Shown here one piece after another: positions 40,301 through 51,231 of a stretch of 64,000 bases of DNA. Numbering within the stretch: position 1 is the first letter of the stretch; every line of letters begins with the position of its first letter. A program made the position numbers and the translations under genes. The notes below the pieces were generated by a model. It did no database searches, was not told the origin of the DNA, and was given only the letters and a program-made list of their open reading frames with translations. Where the stretch lies: NCBI GenBank assembly GCA_006937955.1, contig SSNP01000038.1:3808036-3872035 (forward strand), in the 5' to 3' direction. This DNA comes from Pachypanchax playfairii. Lineage: Eukaryota; Chordata; Actinopteri; Cyprinodontiformes; Aplocheilidae.

Positions 40301-43300
40301 TATGTGTGTATATATATATATATATTAATCTACAAAATGATTAGTAAATAAGAGATGTTATTTTTATTCCTTTCAACTGGAAATGAGATTATAAATCATA
40401 AGTGACATAAATAATTGTGACCAGGCTAAAGAGACGAGAGGAAAGACTAGAAAATCACTGAAAGACAAAATAGAAGAGGCCTTTTCCCAACACCCACAGA
40501 CTGGAGGGAAACTGGAGGAGGAAAAAACAATATGCTGCTTCAAAGATGATTATTCCTGCCAGATAATCAATTTGAAATTTATAGGAAGATGGAGTGCAAG
40601 AATCACAAGGTGCATTAGTATGCACCATAGTCACCAGAAGAAGAATGAAATATCTTCAACAAAACCTGAAAAAAAGGGGGAAAAAAACAGACTACATGCA
40701 CAAAAGATTGAAAAAAATCATTCAAGCAACCTTTAACAGCTTTTTATATATATCATGAAATTTTACGAAACTCACCACATCAATAATCTGCAGCAGCGTG
40801 AGGCCGAGTTCCACCACAATGGGTGCAGAATCATTTTGAACTGGTCTCTCAAGTCGATTGTAGTTCACCATCAGGTCACGGTACAGCTTCCTCTGGTACA
40901 CACCACCATAACATCCTGAAAAAACAAATAAACAATTACAGAAAATAGAAATGTGATCAGGCTGCAGAAGTAGTTCTCAAACAAAAGGTCAAAAGTAAAT
41001 AATATATGAACATGTTTATACCTCGAATAAATCAGCTCAGTCGTAAAACATTTTATTTCCTGTTAACGTGTTTGTCTTTCTGAGATGCTTCAGCAGTTCC
41101 TCAAAAAATACTGATTAGTGAATAGAGTTAGTCCAGTATTAAATACCTGAGTTTTTAAGTGTTGACTCTACTTTTATTTAGTGTCTCTTGTGTTCATTAG
41201 GACTCATTATGGGGTTGATGAACAACACCTCAGGAATTAATATTACACAGAGCTACTTGATACATAAACAAACCCAGTCATTCATGAAGGAGCAGAAATT
41301 CTCTTAGGCGCTCTGCCTCTGGTTTTGTTTCTTTCATGCAATGAGTTTCTAAATTGACTAAAAATGCATCTGAAAAAGTATGTTTCATTTGTTACAGACT
41401 ATTAGTTGGAATTGATCAATTTGATTACATTGATCAACCACAACATCAGAAATCCATGTCATTGAAATAAATTATTTAGGAAGTGTTTAAAAATACGGCC
41501 TTAGCTGTTGACTTTTATGTGATAAATGCTACATGCTAACATGCTATGGTTCCCACCTGAACATTACTGCACTATCTATCGTCACCCACCAATCAATCAA
41601 TCAATCAATCCATCCATCCATCCATCCATCCATCCATCCATCCATCCATCCAAAGAGATCCAGGAGAGAAACCCAAACATCCCTCCAAGCAACACTCTGT
41701 TAGTCCTCCTGGGGGATTCCAAATTATTCCCAGACCAGAGAGGATTTATAATCCCTGGCGTCTCCTCTTTGAGGAATATGTCCAGCAAATTTCCAGAAGG
41801 GTGCAGCAAGGAAGCATCATAATCAGATGCCTGAACCACCTCAGCTGATTCATTCAAATGCAGAGGTTCAAGTCTGACCTCAACCCTCAGATGATGGAGC
41901 TCTATCCCACCTGTAAGGCTGAGCCTGGCCACCCAGTGGAGGGAGCTCATTTCAGCCATGTGTATCCACAGTCTGCTTCTTTCAGTCATAACATGACTGT
42001 AGGTGAGGGTTGGAACATGGATCCACAATCACTGGCTTTTAGTTCTGCTCCTTCTTGAACACAACAGACTGGAACAACCTCATAATAACTGGCAACAAAC
42101 CCTGAATTATTTTTGTTTGTTTCTTTGCTTTTTTCGCTAGCTGAGGAGGTGACAACAGCACAGATTCCAATATACAAACTGCTTTACTCACAACTCACTT
42201 AGTGCTCCAATCCACAGAACCTTCATTTAACTTTTCACATCCCTAATCCCTCAATGCCTTGTTTCAAACCCATACGAAAAGGTCTCAACCCTCATCTCCC
42301 CAACCAACCTCTTTCCAAATTAGCTGCTGTCCTAACATATTCCAGCAATTACCAAGTGACAGCCAAGATATCTGCACAGCCACAAAGGCTGGCTGGATGG
42401 TTTATTAACTAATGAAGCAAAAATAACGAAAGACAGCTTGCTGTGCATTTGTGTGTGAGGATGTAGTCAAGTGTCAGATTGGGTACCCCCAGATCTGGGT
42501 TTAAAAAGAAATCTGCATAATGGAAGAGAGTGGCAGCCAGCAGAAATGTTGAGGTGTTGGAGCGAAGAGAGCCAAAATAAAGACAATCTGAATAGTCTTG
42601 AGCCAAGTTAAACTATCCCTTCCTAAAGTGGCTGGCATCCTACCATATTGTGTTGATACACAATGAAAGAATTAATGACGAGTCTCGATGTGTACATTTA
42701 TTATCCTTTCTTGCTCCCATACATTCACACAAACAGTATTTTTAAGACAAAATTTTTGAAGGAAAAATAAATACAATAATAATAATAACGACCTTCTTTG
42801 TGAGTGATGTTTGAGAATCTATTCAGTAACTTGAAGTGAACTGAATAAACTTTGTCCTTTTGAGAAAAAGCCTTCTGTGGTGCTGATGATTGCTTTCAGT
42901 GGCCAGAGGGTAAATCCTAACAGCTTGTAGCTTCCAGCAAATAAATGGACACTTCAGGCCAGTAGGCCAAAGACTGAGTTGTGTAGAAGAGAGTCCATTT
43001 TTAATGCATCCCAACAGACAAGCTGGTTTACAAGCAGCGGTCAAATTGAGTGTGAGGATTTACAGTAAATACATGGTAAATGCAACACTTTAACTGTGAC
43101 CACTGGAGAGAATGTAGTGGAAACTGCTCACTCTGTGGTGAATACTGACAATATCTGAACAGCTGACAAGGAAAATAACAGCTTGCTTGAGTTTGATAGC
43201 TTATGGAATGGGAGACTGTGTGTTTTCTAAAGAGCATGTTCATTCCAAATCTGTGCACAGCTACATTAACTTGAGTTTCCCACATTTTTCCCCTCACCGT

Positions 43301-45831
43301 TAAAAGTTATTGAAATTAAATGTAATATTTAATTAAAGTTCTTCTCTGAAAAAAAATGTCTTAATTCAGAATCTTCACATTTAGACAGTATGATGAAGGA
43401 ATTTACCTGAGCTACAGTATGTCACCATAAAGTCAGATTAAATATTGATTCAGACGTGGGTCATCTGAACACAGAGGTGACTTGGTCAACTCTTTAAATC
43501 GAACCATGTCATTGCAGATATTTTGCAAATTTAGGCAGAAGATTCAGAATATGAGAAGCCTGGAGGGTCGTAGAGGAATGTCCTCAACCTCGTTGTTTTT
43601 CAGAAATGTGTTTCAAGAAAATGTATTTCTGCCAAAGTTAAAACATGACTGAAAAAACTGTTACAACCTACAACTGTTTGTGATTATGGATTAGCTTGAA
43701 TCTTTAAATGCAATCAGAATGATTCCTTTGTTGAAACAAACTTTCCTTAATGATGCATTTATTTATTTATTTATTTAAAAAGAGCAACAGTTGGTCGTGA
43801 AAGACTCACTGCAGTTAATATAGTAAAGGTAGAATACACAGACTGTGTGGAGCAGGTTAGCTACTTCAGGTTACTGGATGTGCATGTGGGTGATTGTTTC
43901 TATGGAAAACAAACACTAAAGTGACTGAAGAAGGTACAGCCGCATTTCCACTTCCTGAAGACTCTGAAGAAAAATCATCTGGCTGGGAAACTGCTGCTGT
44001 ATTTCTACTGCTGCTCTGGCAACAGCGTGAGCTAATGCAGCTCAACATGAAGGTCATGTTCACTACACACACCAACAAATAAAAAAATAAATCAAACACT
44101 GATCACTCGCTTTACTTTGAAATCTCCAGCTCACATACAGCCTTCAAAATTCATTCCAACCAGAACATCAACTTTGAACTGTTACATCTGTGAGGTGCTT
44201 TAATACACTAAAATCTCAGTCCAACTGACTACAGAGTAACAGAGTAGTGTGCACCTGAATAATCAGATCTGTGATCAGCCCAAAAACAAGGTCGATCAGA
44301 TGGATGGCACAGAACTGGACAGAAATCCAAAGCAGTCAGCTTTAAAATGTCAAAGATGTGCTCACTGTATCAGATTTTTCACTAATTCTTTTCTACGTTG
44401 AACATCTTTTTAAATTGCTAAAATAAAGTATTTAATAATACAGATTGAAGTAAGTTTGATGTAAATTACAGCCAGTCTTTGATATTGACTTTCAGATATT
44501 GATTGTCCTGAGGTCATCAGCGTGCCTGAGGTGGATGAATAAGAAGTCTAACCTACAACCAATCTGAAGCTGTGGACAGGCCTACACGTGAGCCATCCTA
44601 ATTATGCACTCATCTACATAGTGTCACATTATATGAAAAACATTCCAATAAGTTACAGTTCTCACTCAGTGACAATGAGAAAAGTTTCACTGTCTTGTAA
44701 GCACTGATTTGGGGTATATATGTTTCAAAGAGAAAACAGATCCTTATAAACAAGGATGTCATCAAACTTCACAAAACAATTTTCAATGTCAAGGATCCTT
44801 CTGAAGCCAATGTCCTTGTCTGGTGAAATAAGGATGCTTCTGAGTCCCCTTGTCACCTACAATCCCCTCAGTGCCTTTGAGAGACTTGCCATCAGTCCAA
44901 CATGTACTGTTGTTGTTGATGTTGTATCATTGTTACAAATCGTTTTCCATTAAAGAACACCAAACTATTGTAAATAGAAATTGTTGTTATGATAAAAGAT
45001 AGCAGCTACTAATTACAATGTAATTTTTTAAAGATGTGACTGACTGTGGGTAATGGTGGGACCCACGCCTGCTCATTTGGCTGAAGATATTTTTTTCCTT
45101 TTTGCCCAGAAGGACGCAGCTTTGAAACTCATCAAAGACGCACTCTGGACTTTATGAGACAGAATTATCAGAGAGCAATTAAACTATTCTGTGTGTTTAA
45201 GATGTTTCACTGCTCAAACACACCTGATTCAGAGGTTAAACTTTACCTGTTCAGCATCTTCTCAGATTCTAAAGAAGCTTCATCATCACATATTGATTTA
45301 AATCAGGTTTCAGAAACATCTGATGTCTGATAGTATCCAACCGGAAGCGGGTCACCCATTCCAGACAAACACAGAGACATGTTTGTTGATGACATTTTAA
45401 CTCTGATCTTGTATCTAACAGGCGGATTATATTGACCGGATTCATGGACTTTCTGCACCTGCGGCACGTCCTCCTTATTGAGAAGCAGATGTTGTAACTA
45501 ACAAGAGGCTTACTGGATTTTACGCACGGACACGCGATGACCCGTGTAATATAGTTTACGTCATTTATTACCACGCACAGAACATATGATAAAGAACGCA
45601 CGTCTAATAAATAATCCACAAATCTTTCTCCAGAATCCAAATCTCCAAATCTAGATGTGCCAACAGCAGAATTAACCTCTCAACAGCAGGTTTCTGCCAG
45701 ATGTTTTAATCATGGGCTGGAGAAAAGAAGAAAACGCTGGATTTGTTCTGTTTTGACTCACCTTGGTAGTATAATGTCGCCCACAGGTAAACTCCAATCA
45801 ATACAGATCTGCTGCGCTTCCACAGCTCCAT
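18176..45831 (-). CDS. chrna8: Nicotinic acetylcholine receptor subunit alpha8-like (10 exons)
   Basis: Cys-loop ligand-gated cation channel subunit of the alpha7/alpha8 class, expected to form calcium-permeable pentamers at neuronal membranes. Coding exons (- strand order): 45762-45831, 40776-40915, 34205-34249, 30950-31059, 24798-24877, 24174-24341, 21214-21408, 20650-20736, 19360-19469, 18176-18760. They sum to 1,590 nt and splice in frame to 529 aa. Exon sizes 140/45/110/80/168/195/87/110 equal those of CHRNA7. Visible: signal peptide 1-23, Cys-loop C155-C169, loop C Tyr215-Cys217-Cys218-Tyr222, M1 236-258, M2 265-287 (Glu at -1', Leu at 9', Glu at 20'), M3 295-323, long loop, M4 about 496-516. 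APIVVELGLTLLQIIDV, LKSTCYIDVRWFPF, FLRMKKPGE and QDEGEEICSEW favour alpha8 over alpha7. No stops or frameshifts. Confidence 0.9.
19360..19469 (-). CDS. chrna8: chrna8 exon 9: M3
   Basis: 110 nt encoding QYFASTMMIVGLSVVVTVLV and LQFHHHDPRGGKMPKW, the M3 helix and the start of the cytoplasmic loop, bounded by CCCAG and GTACG. Confidence 0.9.
20650..20736 (-). CDS. chrna8: chrna8 exon 8: M2 pore helix
   Basis: 87 nt encoding [20 protein letters not shown] and TSDSVPLI. The pore-lining residues, including the 9' leucine gate and the 20' glutamate, are those of the calcium-permeable alpha7 class. Confidence 0.92.
21214..21408 (-). CDS. chrna8: chrna8 exon 7: vicinal cysteines, M1, start of M2
   Basis: 195 nt encoding VPGKRNELYYECCKEPYPDV, the M1 helix (LYYGLNLLIPCVLISGLALL) and the start of M2 at SGEKISLG. 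The Cys-Cys pair marks it as an alpha subunit. VPGKRNELYY and LISGLAL are alpha8-type. Confidence 0.92.
21541..22520. mobile_element. Truncated hAT (Charlie-like) element, interrupted at 21866
   Basis: The left end CAATTCCCAAAAAGTTGGGA begins a hAT end seen widely in fish, and the interior motif GGAAGTTCACCAATCTG matches the same family. The element resumes after a nested insertion as CCAATCTGGGACAAACCATG, then GTGGAACAATTTG. No matching right terminus is seen, so it is 3'-truncated. It lies in the chrna8 intron between exons 6 and 7. Confidence 0.6.
21866..22410. mobile_element. Nested element inside the hAT copy, flanked by ACCAATCTG
   Basis: The 9-mer ACCAATCTG occurs at 21857-21865 and again at 22411-22419, consistent with an 8-bp (hAT-size) target duplication plus one chance base. 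Ends are imperfect inverted repeats: GTAACCTGGCTCTGCCAGAT at the left, TAACCTTGCGCTGCAAGATG inverted at the right. The 545-bp interior has no long reading frame. Confidence 0.7.
22730..22942. mobile_element. Foldback hAT-type MITE with 8-bp target duplication
   Basis: Two arms of about 85 bp starting CAGGGGTCTCAAACTCCAGG are near-perfect inverted copies around a 40-bp loop, so the element folds into a hairpin. CTCTAGAA flanks it exactly on both sides (22722-22729, 22943-22950), the 8-bp duplication of hAT transposition. The short divergence between arms suggests a fairly young insertion. Confidence 0.88.
23078..23275. repeat. Two (TG)n microsatellites
   Basis: TG runs at about 23081-23104 and an interrupted TG/GGTTGG run at about 23221-23285, in the chrna8 intron between exons 6 and 7. 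Low-complexity sequence only. Confidence 0.85.
24174..24341 (-). CDS. chrna8: chrna8 exon 6: Cys-loop and loop B
   Basis: 168 nt encoding GILKSTCYIDVRWFPFDVQR and CDLKFGSWTHNGW. It contains the 13-residue disulfide Cys-loop, the loop B Trp and the conserved ISTYIPNGEWDLVG. Confidence 0.9.
24798..24877 (-). CDS. chrna8: chrna8 exon 5
   Basis: 80 nt encoding ADERFDATFHTNVLVNASGS and CQYIPP. NAS is a potential N-glycosylation site. Size and sequence match the exon 5 pattern of the alpha7/8 class. Confidence 0.88.
26880..27330 (+). repeat. Unclassified repeat, copy A (partner at 38,950)
   Basis: Aligns by eye, same orientation, with 38950-39355: shared blocks include CAGGAGAACTAAACATCCAA, CTCTCACTGGGTTTGCAGTC, GACGTGTCTGCAGCAAAAT and AAAGCTATATTAA. 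No inverted ends or coding content are evident. It lies in the chrna8 intron between exons 4 and 5. Confidence 0.75.
29512..29587. mobile_element. Tc1/mariner-like hairpin MITE, TA target site
   Basis: The 76-bp near-perfect palindrome has arms CAGTACAGACCAAAAGTTTG with GACACACC and a short CATTCAAAGAGATTGAGA loop. It is flanked by TA on each side (29510-29511, 29588-29589). This is a familiar fish dispersed repeat. Confidence 0.8.
30950..31059 (-). CDS. chrna8: chrna8 exon 4: loops D and A
   Basis: 110 nt, reading GWTDIYLSWNPENYPGVQNL then RFPSNLIWVPDILLYN. It holds the loop D Trp (GWTD) and the loop A Tyr (LLYN) of the agonist site. The codon for the following Ser is split with exon 5. Confidence 0.88.
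33688..33800 (+). mobile_element. LINE reverse-transcriptase linker fragment
   Basis: The + strand reads RAKLKRSIKNAKHHYKRKVE then EHFSNSDPRYI, matching the segment between endonuclease and reverse transcriptase in fish LINEs. About 110 bp survives. The adjoining GC-rich block 33302-33676 may belong to the same insertion but shows no family motif. Confidence 0.55.
34205..34249 (-). CDS. chrna8: chrna8 exon 3: DEKNQVL microexon
   Basis: Exactly 45 nt, encoding DEKNQVLITNAWLQL. The 45-nt size and DEKNQ start are conserved across nicotinic subunit genes. Bounded by AG and GTATG. Confidence 0.88.
36940..37055 (+). mobile_element. LINE 3' coding fragment
   Basis: TGGAACCAGCATCCAGTCTGG followed by ATTCGGACAAACACCCTC matches the common fish LINE C-terminal block coding LWNQLPVWVR-like sequence. 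It is degenerate, with no intact frame. It lies in the chrna8 intron between exons 2 and 3. Confidence 0.5.
37261..37321. repeat. (AC)n microsatellite
   Basis: About 60 bp of AC units with one GC interruption. The His/Thr-rich frames across it are artefacts. Confidence 0.95.
38950..39355 (+). repeat. Unclassified repeat, copy B (partner at 26,880)
   Basis: Direct-orientation partner of 26880-27330, with visible indels but conserved blocks along its length. It lies in a different chrna8 intron, between exons 2 and 3. It could be a dispersed family or a local duplication. Confidence 0.75.
40776..40915 (-). CDS. chrna8: chrna8 exon 2: N-terminal helix and first strands
   Basis: 140 nt, AG/GTGAGT bounded. 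It reads VYQRKLYRDLMVNYNRLERP then VQNDSAPIVVELGLTLLQII and DV. LERPV and LQIIDV are class hallmarks; IVVEL in place of the LTVYF of alpha7 is an alpha8 trait. Confidence 0.88.
41591..41652. repeat. (AATC)n/(ATCC)n microsatellite
   Basis: Five AATC units followed by about ten ATCC units. It abuts LINE-derived sequence on its right side, as is common for LINE or SINE junctions. Confidence 0.92.
41653..42330. mobile_element. LINE-derived 3' region
   Basis: CTCCTGGGGGATTCC, CCCAGACCAGAGAGG, CAGCTGATTCATTCAAATGC and ATGATGGAGCTCTATCCC match a dispersed LINE 3' block common in fish. No intact reading frame. Family and boundaries are uncertain. Confidence 0.5.
43756..43779. repeat. (ATTT)n microsatellite
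   Basis: Five to six ATTT units immediately before a LINE reverse-transcriptase fragment. Confidence 0.75.
43800..44075 (+). mobile_element. LINE reverse-transcriptase C-terminal fragment
   Basis: The + strand reads VEQVSYFRLLDVHV and, after one stop, KKVQPHFHFLKTLKKNHLAG then KLLLYFYCCS. This matches the 'V..F.YLGVHI ... QQRLYFLRTLKKN.L' block at the C-terminal end of LINE reverse transcriptases. Too decayed for function. In the chrna8 intron between exons 1 and 2. Confidence 0.65.
45762..45831 (-). CDS. chrna8: chrna8 exon 1: start codon and signal peptide
   Basis: ATG at 45831 in the context GCAGCCATGG, a strong Kozak match. It encodes MELWKRSRSVLIGVYLWATL and three more residues: a basic start and a hydrophobic core. 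The GTGAGT donor follows at 45761. The exon ends after the first base of codon 24, the right phase for exon 2. Confidence 0.85.
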
Positions 45832-46350
45832 GGCTGCGTCTGAGCAGCAGCACTCCCCCCTGAAGGACGGTGGGAATGTTAAAGTTGGATTGAGAGAGGC
45901 TTTGTCAGACTGCTGGTGCTGCTCTTTCTGGCTCTGTCTCTTTCACCTTGTCGGATCCTGGAGCAAACGCCAGCACGGAAACACGCACACACTCTCACAC
46001 ACGCAGGATGTCTTTTTGTGTTTGGGTCCCCTGTCACTTCAAAAGTCACTTTGGATTCAGCAGATCTGCCCCCTCTCGCTGCGCTCAGCTGTAATTTTAA
46101 ATCTAAAACATCTCGTGCTCCTGCGTACTTCCTGTGGAGTCAACGCGCGCTGATGATCACGGCCACCTGTCCGCTCACCGAAAAAACGCCAACTTCGCGA
46201 AGGTTTGTCCCCTCCAGCCATGATGGGCTCATTCTCACATGCTTAATGCATGGTGAGTCAGAGCGCTGATCACGCACAGTTTCAATAAGCGCACATGTCC
46301 AACAGAGGGCGGAAAGCCCCGCCCCTCTCACTAAAAACTTTTTTTTTCTG
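45832..46350 (-). promoter_or_regulatory. Probable chrna8 promoter and 5' UTR region
   Basis: The 500 bp upstream of the start codon is GC- and CpG-richer than its surroundings (for example CAACGCGCGCTGATGATCACGG near 46141), as expected for a CpG-type vertebrate promoter. The transcription start site and first-exon boundary cannot be read from sequence alone. Confidence 0.4.
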
Positions 46351-49300
46351 CCCATAAACATTCCCAAGAAGACAGAAATGTTTTCATCTGAAACTTCTGG
46401 TTTCACTTTGTTTTATTCCGTGTGATAAAATGTAAAATTATAAACTCTAAAGCTGAATAAATGGTTTAAAACACTGGATGAAACATCAAAACAGTGTTGC
46501 TGTGAAAGTTCAGCTTGTGATTCCAGTACGAGACAAGCCCATGATATCTCAAAATAAATCCAAATTAAACTTGTTAGAACTTTTTATTATTTCTGTTTTC
46601 CTCTTTAACCTTTAATAAAAATATTAGCTGATAATATGTTCTGGTCATCATGGGGAGAAGTCTAAAATCAGCAGTTACAGTTGTGTTTCAGTGACGTACA
46701 ATAAAAATGATGACTGGGATCCTCCTGGTTCAGTTTTCAGCAATGAAGTGGTTCTTACCTGTTTATACAATTTTAAAAATTCTAAACTTCTCAACAAAAC
46801 CCATTGAACCCCATTAAAAAAGTTTAAAACCACATACAATTACAATAAAAGAGAAACAAATGTATTTAGTCTTAATATTAATGAAGAAAGTGAAAGATTA
46901 CAGATGGAAGAAAACTGTGAAGCACCAAAGTTTTACCCTCCTGGTGCAGCTACATTGAAATAATTGAGAAATTGAAACTCACATGATATTAATATTGTTT
47001 TTTCTACCATCAAAGGCAGATGAAAAGTGACTCACATCTGAAGAAATCCAGTCCAGAAAGCAGCTACATGTAAAAACACACCGAAGCACCACTAACCCGA
47101 GCATGGACGTCCTTTTAGAGAGATATGAAGTGATTTAAGTGTGAAAGCAACGTGTGATTACGTCAGTTCAGATCAGCTGGATTGGACGCTTCAGCTGTCT
47201 GAGTGAGAAAAATCAAGTAGACAACTTCTCAAGTTGTGGTTGCTGAATGTTTCTCTTAATGATAAATATTTCATGTGCGCTCACAGGTGGATGTGATGTG
47301 TCAGCCATGGGACGCTGTGAAGAGGGATACAGTCCACTGAAAACTCTGGATTCATTCTCCCAGTGTTCCAACATGAAGCTGATTTAAATACACATCTTCT
47401 ATCAACATGGAGACAAAACAGGAAGTCAAATTTTAATTATATCTGAAAGTCCTAACAAACTACCAGTGATTATGCTTGTTGTTTAGCTCTGTCATTATGT
47501 TGTTATTTTAGCTCTCTGTCATTCTGGGACATTTCCTCCTGTTTTGTACAGGATTGTTCATTCTTTCTCCCAAGTGTAATCCAGAGGGTTAAATGAGCCA
47601 CTTCCCCTGATCTATTTTGAAGTGATAATTAGGTGTTTTTGGTTGACCCAGAAATTATACCAAGAATCTCCTCCAAACAGTTTCCTACTGTACTGACTTA
47701 TGAGCATTTCTTTACAGCAGCTGTGGAGATAATGAAATAAGTCAGATGAACATAATTTCATCTCCATGTGCATCAGTGACATTTTTTGTACTTTGCACAG
47801 CAGCCATCCTGTGAGGTCAGATCTGGTGCAAAGTTAATTGTGATAAAATCTTGTTTCACACAATTATTCAGAGAAGAAGATAAGTGATGCGCTGTCAGCA
47901 GCAGTAACAGTATCTTCAGGGTGCACCGGCTCCTCACCTTACAGCACCATGACTCATGAAGGGGTATTATTTTGGGTTTTGTGAGTGAATGCGGGATCGT
48001 GTGTTTTCTGCCTCATTAGTTTGTGTGGAATCATTTACTGTGGCTGTTTAGTGTGATGCATTCTTGACCTTCCTCTGCCTCATAGCTCACTCATTTATCC
48101 AACCCCGGTCTTCTTTGCATCACGCTTCTCTTTCTTTGCCTTTGCTTCTTTAAATCATCCATTTCACTCACTTTCTCTAGTTTTTCCACTTGTTTTAGCT
48201 TCTGTCTATATGTCTCTCACTCCCTATTGATCTCATCCTCCTTTTTTCCTCATGTCTTTTCTGTCTTCCTTCCATCTCTGTTCTGTGGTCCTGCAGCTCT
48301 GCCTGCGAGCATCAACGATAACCTCAGACACTTACAAGAGTGCCTGCAGCGCTTCTGTAGCGCTCACCATCTATCACATGACTCTGTTTGCTTCGCCACA
48401 CAATCCTTCCATCTTCATATTTTTTCCTCCCTCTGGCTTTAGTCTGGCCGTCATGTCGAACATGTTTACATCAGTCATCGTCTCACTTCGACTAAAGACT
48501 CTCTTGGCTGAGCCTGCAAGAAATGGCATCGATACTGTACATGTAAAATAAAAGATTGTATGTGTTTGTTTCTTGATATCAGTTTATTTACTGTACTGGT
48601 TTGGACGTTTGTTCTTTTCTGGTTCAACTTAATAAAAATACCTTCTAAATCACACACATTTCCAGTATAGGAGAATAAAAAACATTATTCTGCTGCTTCT
48701 TTTGATTTTATGAAGATGTTGTCATGCTCATTCCTGATAGATTTGTATACCAGAGTCATGGAAAGGAATCTTTGCATTCTCCAACAGATAATGAAGCCAT
48801 ACGTTGTGCGGATTTTGCTCAGCAGGAGGTTTTTTCTGTATTTTGAGCCCATCTCTCTCTGACGTATAGTCAGAATGTTTTGTGGTAAATATGCAGGAAA
48901 CAGATGATAAAGATGAATACCTGCAAATGCTAATATGATTGTGTAACTCTATACTAAACAAACTAACAATGTCATAAGCTAAAATCTTTCATTTTCTATT
49001 GTGTCCTAAATATTGACTTTGACCCAGTAACATGTTGATTATTACACCTCAGAAATAATCCTATGAATGTCAACTTTAAACCTTGTAGTTGCTGAGATAT
49101 ATTTGATGTCGGTTTCAAGCAGATGTCTCAGCCAAGCTGTCATTTACATAACAGAAGTTATTCCCAATTTTCATTTTTTAGAAATTTTTTGTCAAAATTT
49201 GATCTATATTTCAATAAAAAACGCCAACATCTTTTCTGTGCTTAAGCACTAGAGCAGTGGGAATCATTTCTGTTATCACTTTTTAAATTAAATTTGCATG

Positions 49301-51231
49301 ACTTTTTCTTTTTACATTCGGGAGAGATTTTGGTTTGGAGCCTCTTACTCACGGCTTTTTTGCTTTTCAGATTCATTTGACTGATGCTCCTTGTCATGCA
49401 ATTTACCAGTTTAAATAATGCATGTTCTAGCAGCACAGGGACAAGAAAGTAAAGGCCTTTGATATAACTGGAGAAGAAACATATTCATTCTGAAATATTT
49501 TAGGAGTCTCAGATGCATTTCTCTTTTTTATACAATTCAAAGATCCGAAAGCTTGTTAATTTTTATGAAATTTTCTGTCCCAGTCGTCTGTGTCACATGC
49601 AACTAAACAGACACGCACACACGCACTTACAAACACACACCTGTCTCCAAGACTCATATCTGTAGCTGTGAATAATAGAAGAGCAGACTGAGGTCAGACT
49701 CCTCAAGTGCAGGAGAATCAGACGAGTGACTCCTTAAACATGCCAGCCATTTTTAATAAGACTGAAAACAAAATCTGTCATCCAAAAACTGGGTCAAAGC
49801 ACACAACATCATGACATCATCAGGGACTGCCACTTGGAGCAATATTTAGTGGATGACAAAAGCTTGAAGACTATAAAATAAAGTTAGAATATAATAAAAG
49901 TTATAATAAATAAGACAACTAGGCCCTTCAGTTTAAGTACTATCATATTTTTGTTAATTTATTGCATCTAAGTAACATTTCATTTGAAGTCTTTTTTGTT
50001 ACAGTGCAAGAAAACATTTACTGCCATCTAGTGGTAATTTGTTGTTACTGCACTAAAAACAACAGACTGACTTTCACATTCTGCTTGACCTGCAGATGCA
50101 TCATGAGCAGACACTGGTTCAGATAAAGAGCTGAATGTTGAAGAGCTTTTAGTACAATATTACAGCCTTACTGATCATGTACATGCTGTTGCAAAGGCCT
50201 GGCATGAATATATGATGTGCAGGAATCAGAATTTAAAAATAACCTAATTTTATACCTTTTTTGATTCATTTTAGTATATTAAGTTGCCACATGCACATTT
50301 TCAAACATCTCTAATGATAACAAGAACATTACAGTTCTGAAAAGTAAAATTAACTTCTGACAAGAGCAGAAAAAAAAAAAACTTACAGATTGTTGTTATA
50401 CTGTTTTACAGATCTGAGGTTTAACTGAATAATCATGAAACACAATTACAATTGATGTGGTCCTAATTCTTAAATGTTTTTTTTATACACAATTTTCATA
50501 AAAAGAGAATTGCTAAGAAAAAAAGAACAAAAGAGGCCATAAAGCTTAATTTAATATTTCCTGCTGTAAATACTCGTAAGCTCAGTGTGTACGACTATGA
50601 AAATAAATTGTGGTACTTTGACTGATTTGCCTCCACTTAAAAAACAAAACCTTGGAGTAAATTTACCCTCAGTGCTATTTGTGAGATGCAAACAGTAAAA
50701 CCAAAATCATTAAAAATCACAGACTAACCAAGGTGAATGTTCACGGGGCCTTTGGGTAGCTGTTGCTTCGCCTGGTTGGCGTCATCAAATAAATCTCAGC
50801 GGAGGAGGGATATTGATTCAAGATTCATTTTTATTCTGATCATCACACGGGACATACAGTCGAGTACAACAAAGTGCACGTGAAACATAGAACAAATCAC
50901 TCTGTATGAAGTCATATTGTGCATTTTATTGCAGTTACCGTTGCAATATCACAGTCATACAAACAAAGATGTTTAAATCATTCACTTTACTTTATCCTGC
51001 TTATTGCTCTCACTTCTTCATACCTGAACATGCTGCTTGGAACAAGGGAAAAGTCAAGTTTACAGCCTCACTCTTTCCTGTAGTTATTAGAGGCTGCAAA
51101 CCATTCACCTGGGAGGAGGAAGTTTGAAGCCTGAGCTTGTTTCTACAAGAGAAATATATGTTGTTGATATTGAATAAATCATAGAAACTGGCAGAAGAAA
51201 ACAAGGAGGCGTGAGTGAGTTTGTGTGCGTT
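46351..51231. other. Intergenic DNA between chrnb3 and chrna8
   Basis: No gene recognised. Open frames here are at most about 100 codons and lack motifs. A short stretch near 50820-50890 resembles a LINE tail (TTTATTCTGATCATC, CATACAGTCGAGTACAAC). AATAAA on the - strand at 50925-50930, about 300 nt past the chrnb3 stop, is a possible polyadenylation signal. Confidence 0.5.

Noticed and set aside
41526..42028. Open frames of 98 and 143 codons with PSIHPSIH or DGWMDGWM repeats
   Set aside because: They cross an ATCC microsatellite and LINE-derived sequence on opposite strands; no independent support.
45269..45640. 123-codon minus-strand frame just downstream of chrna8 exon 1
   Set aside because: Lies within intron 1, no splice sites or homology.
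18176..45831. Calling the gene chrna7
   Set aside because: Exon sizes fit both, but IVVELGLTLLQIIDV, LKSTCYIDV, VPGKRNELYY, FLRMKKPGE and QDEGEEICSEW point to alpha8. A tree would settle it.
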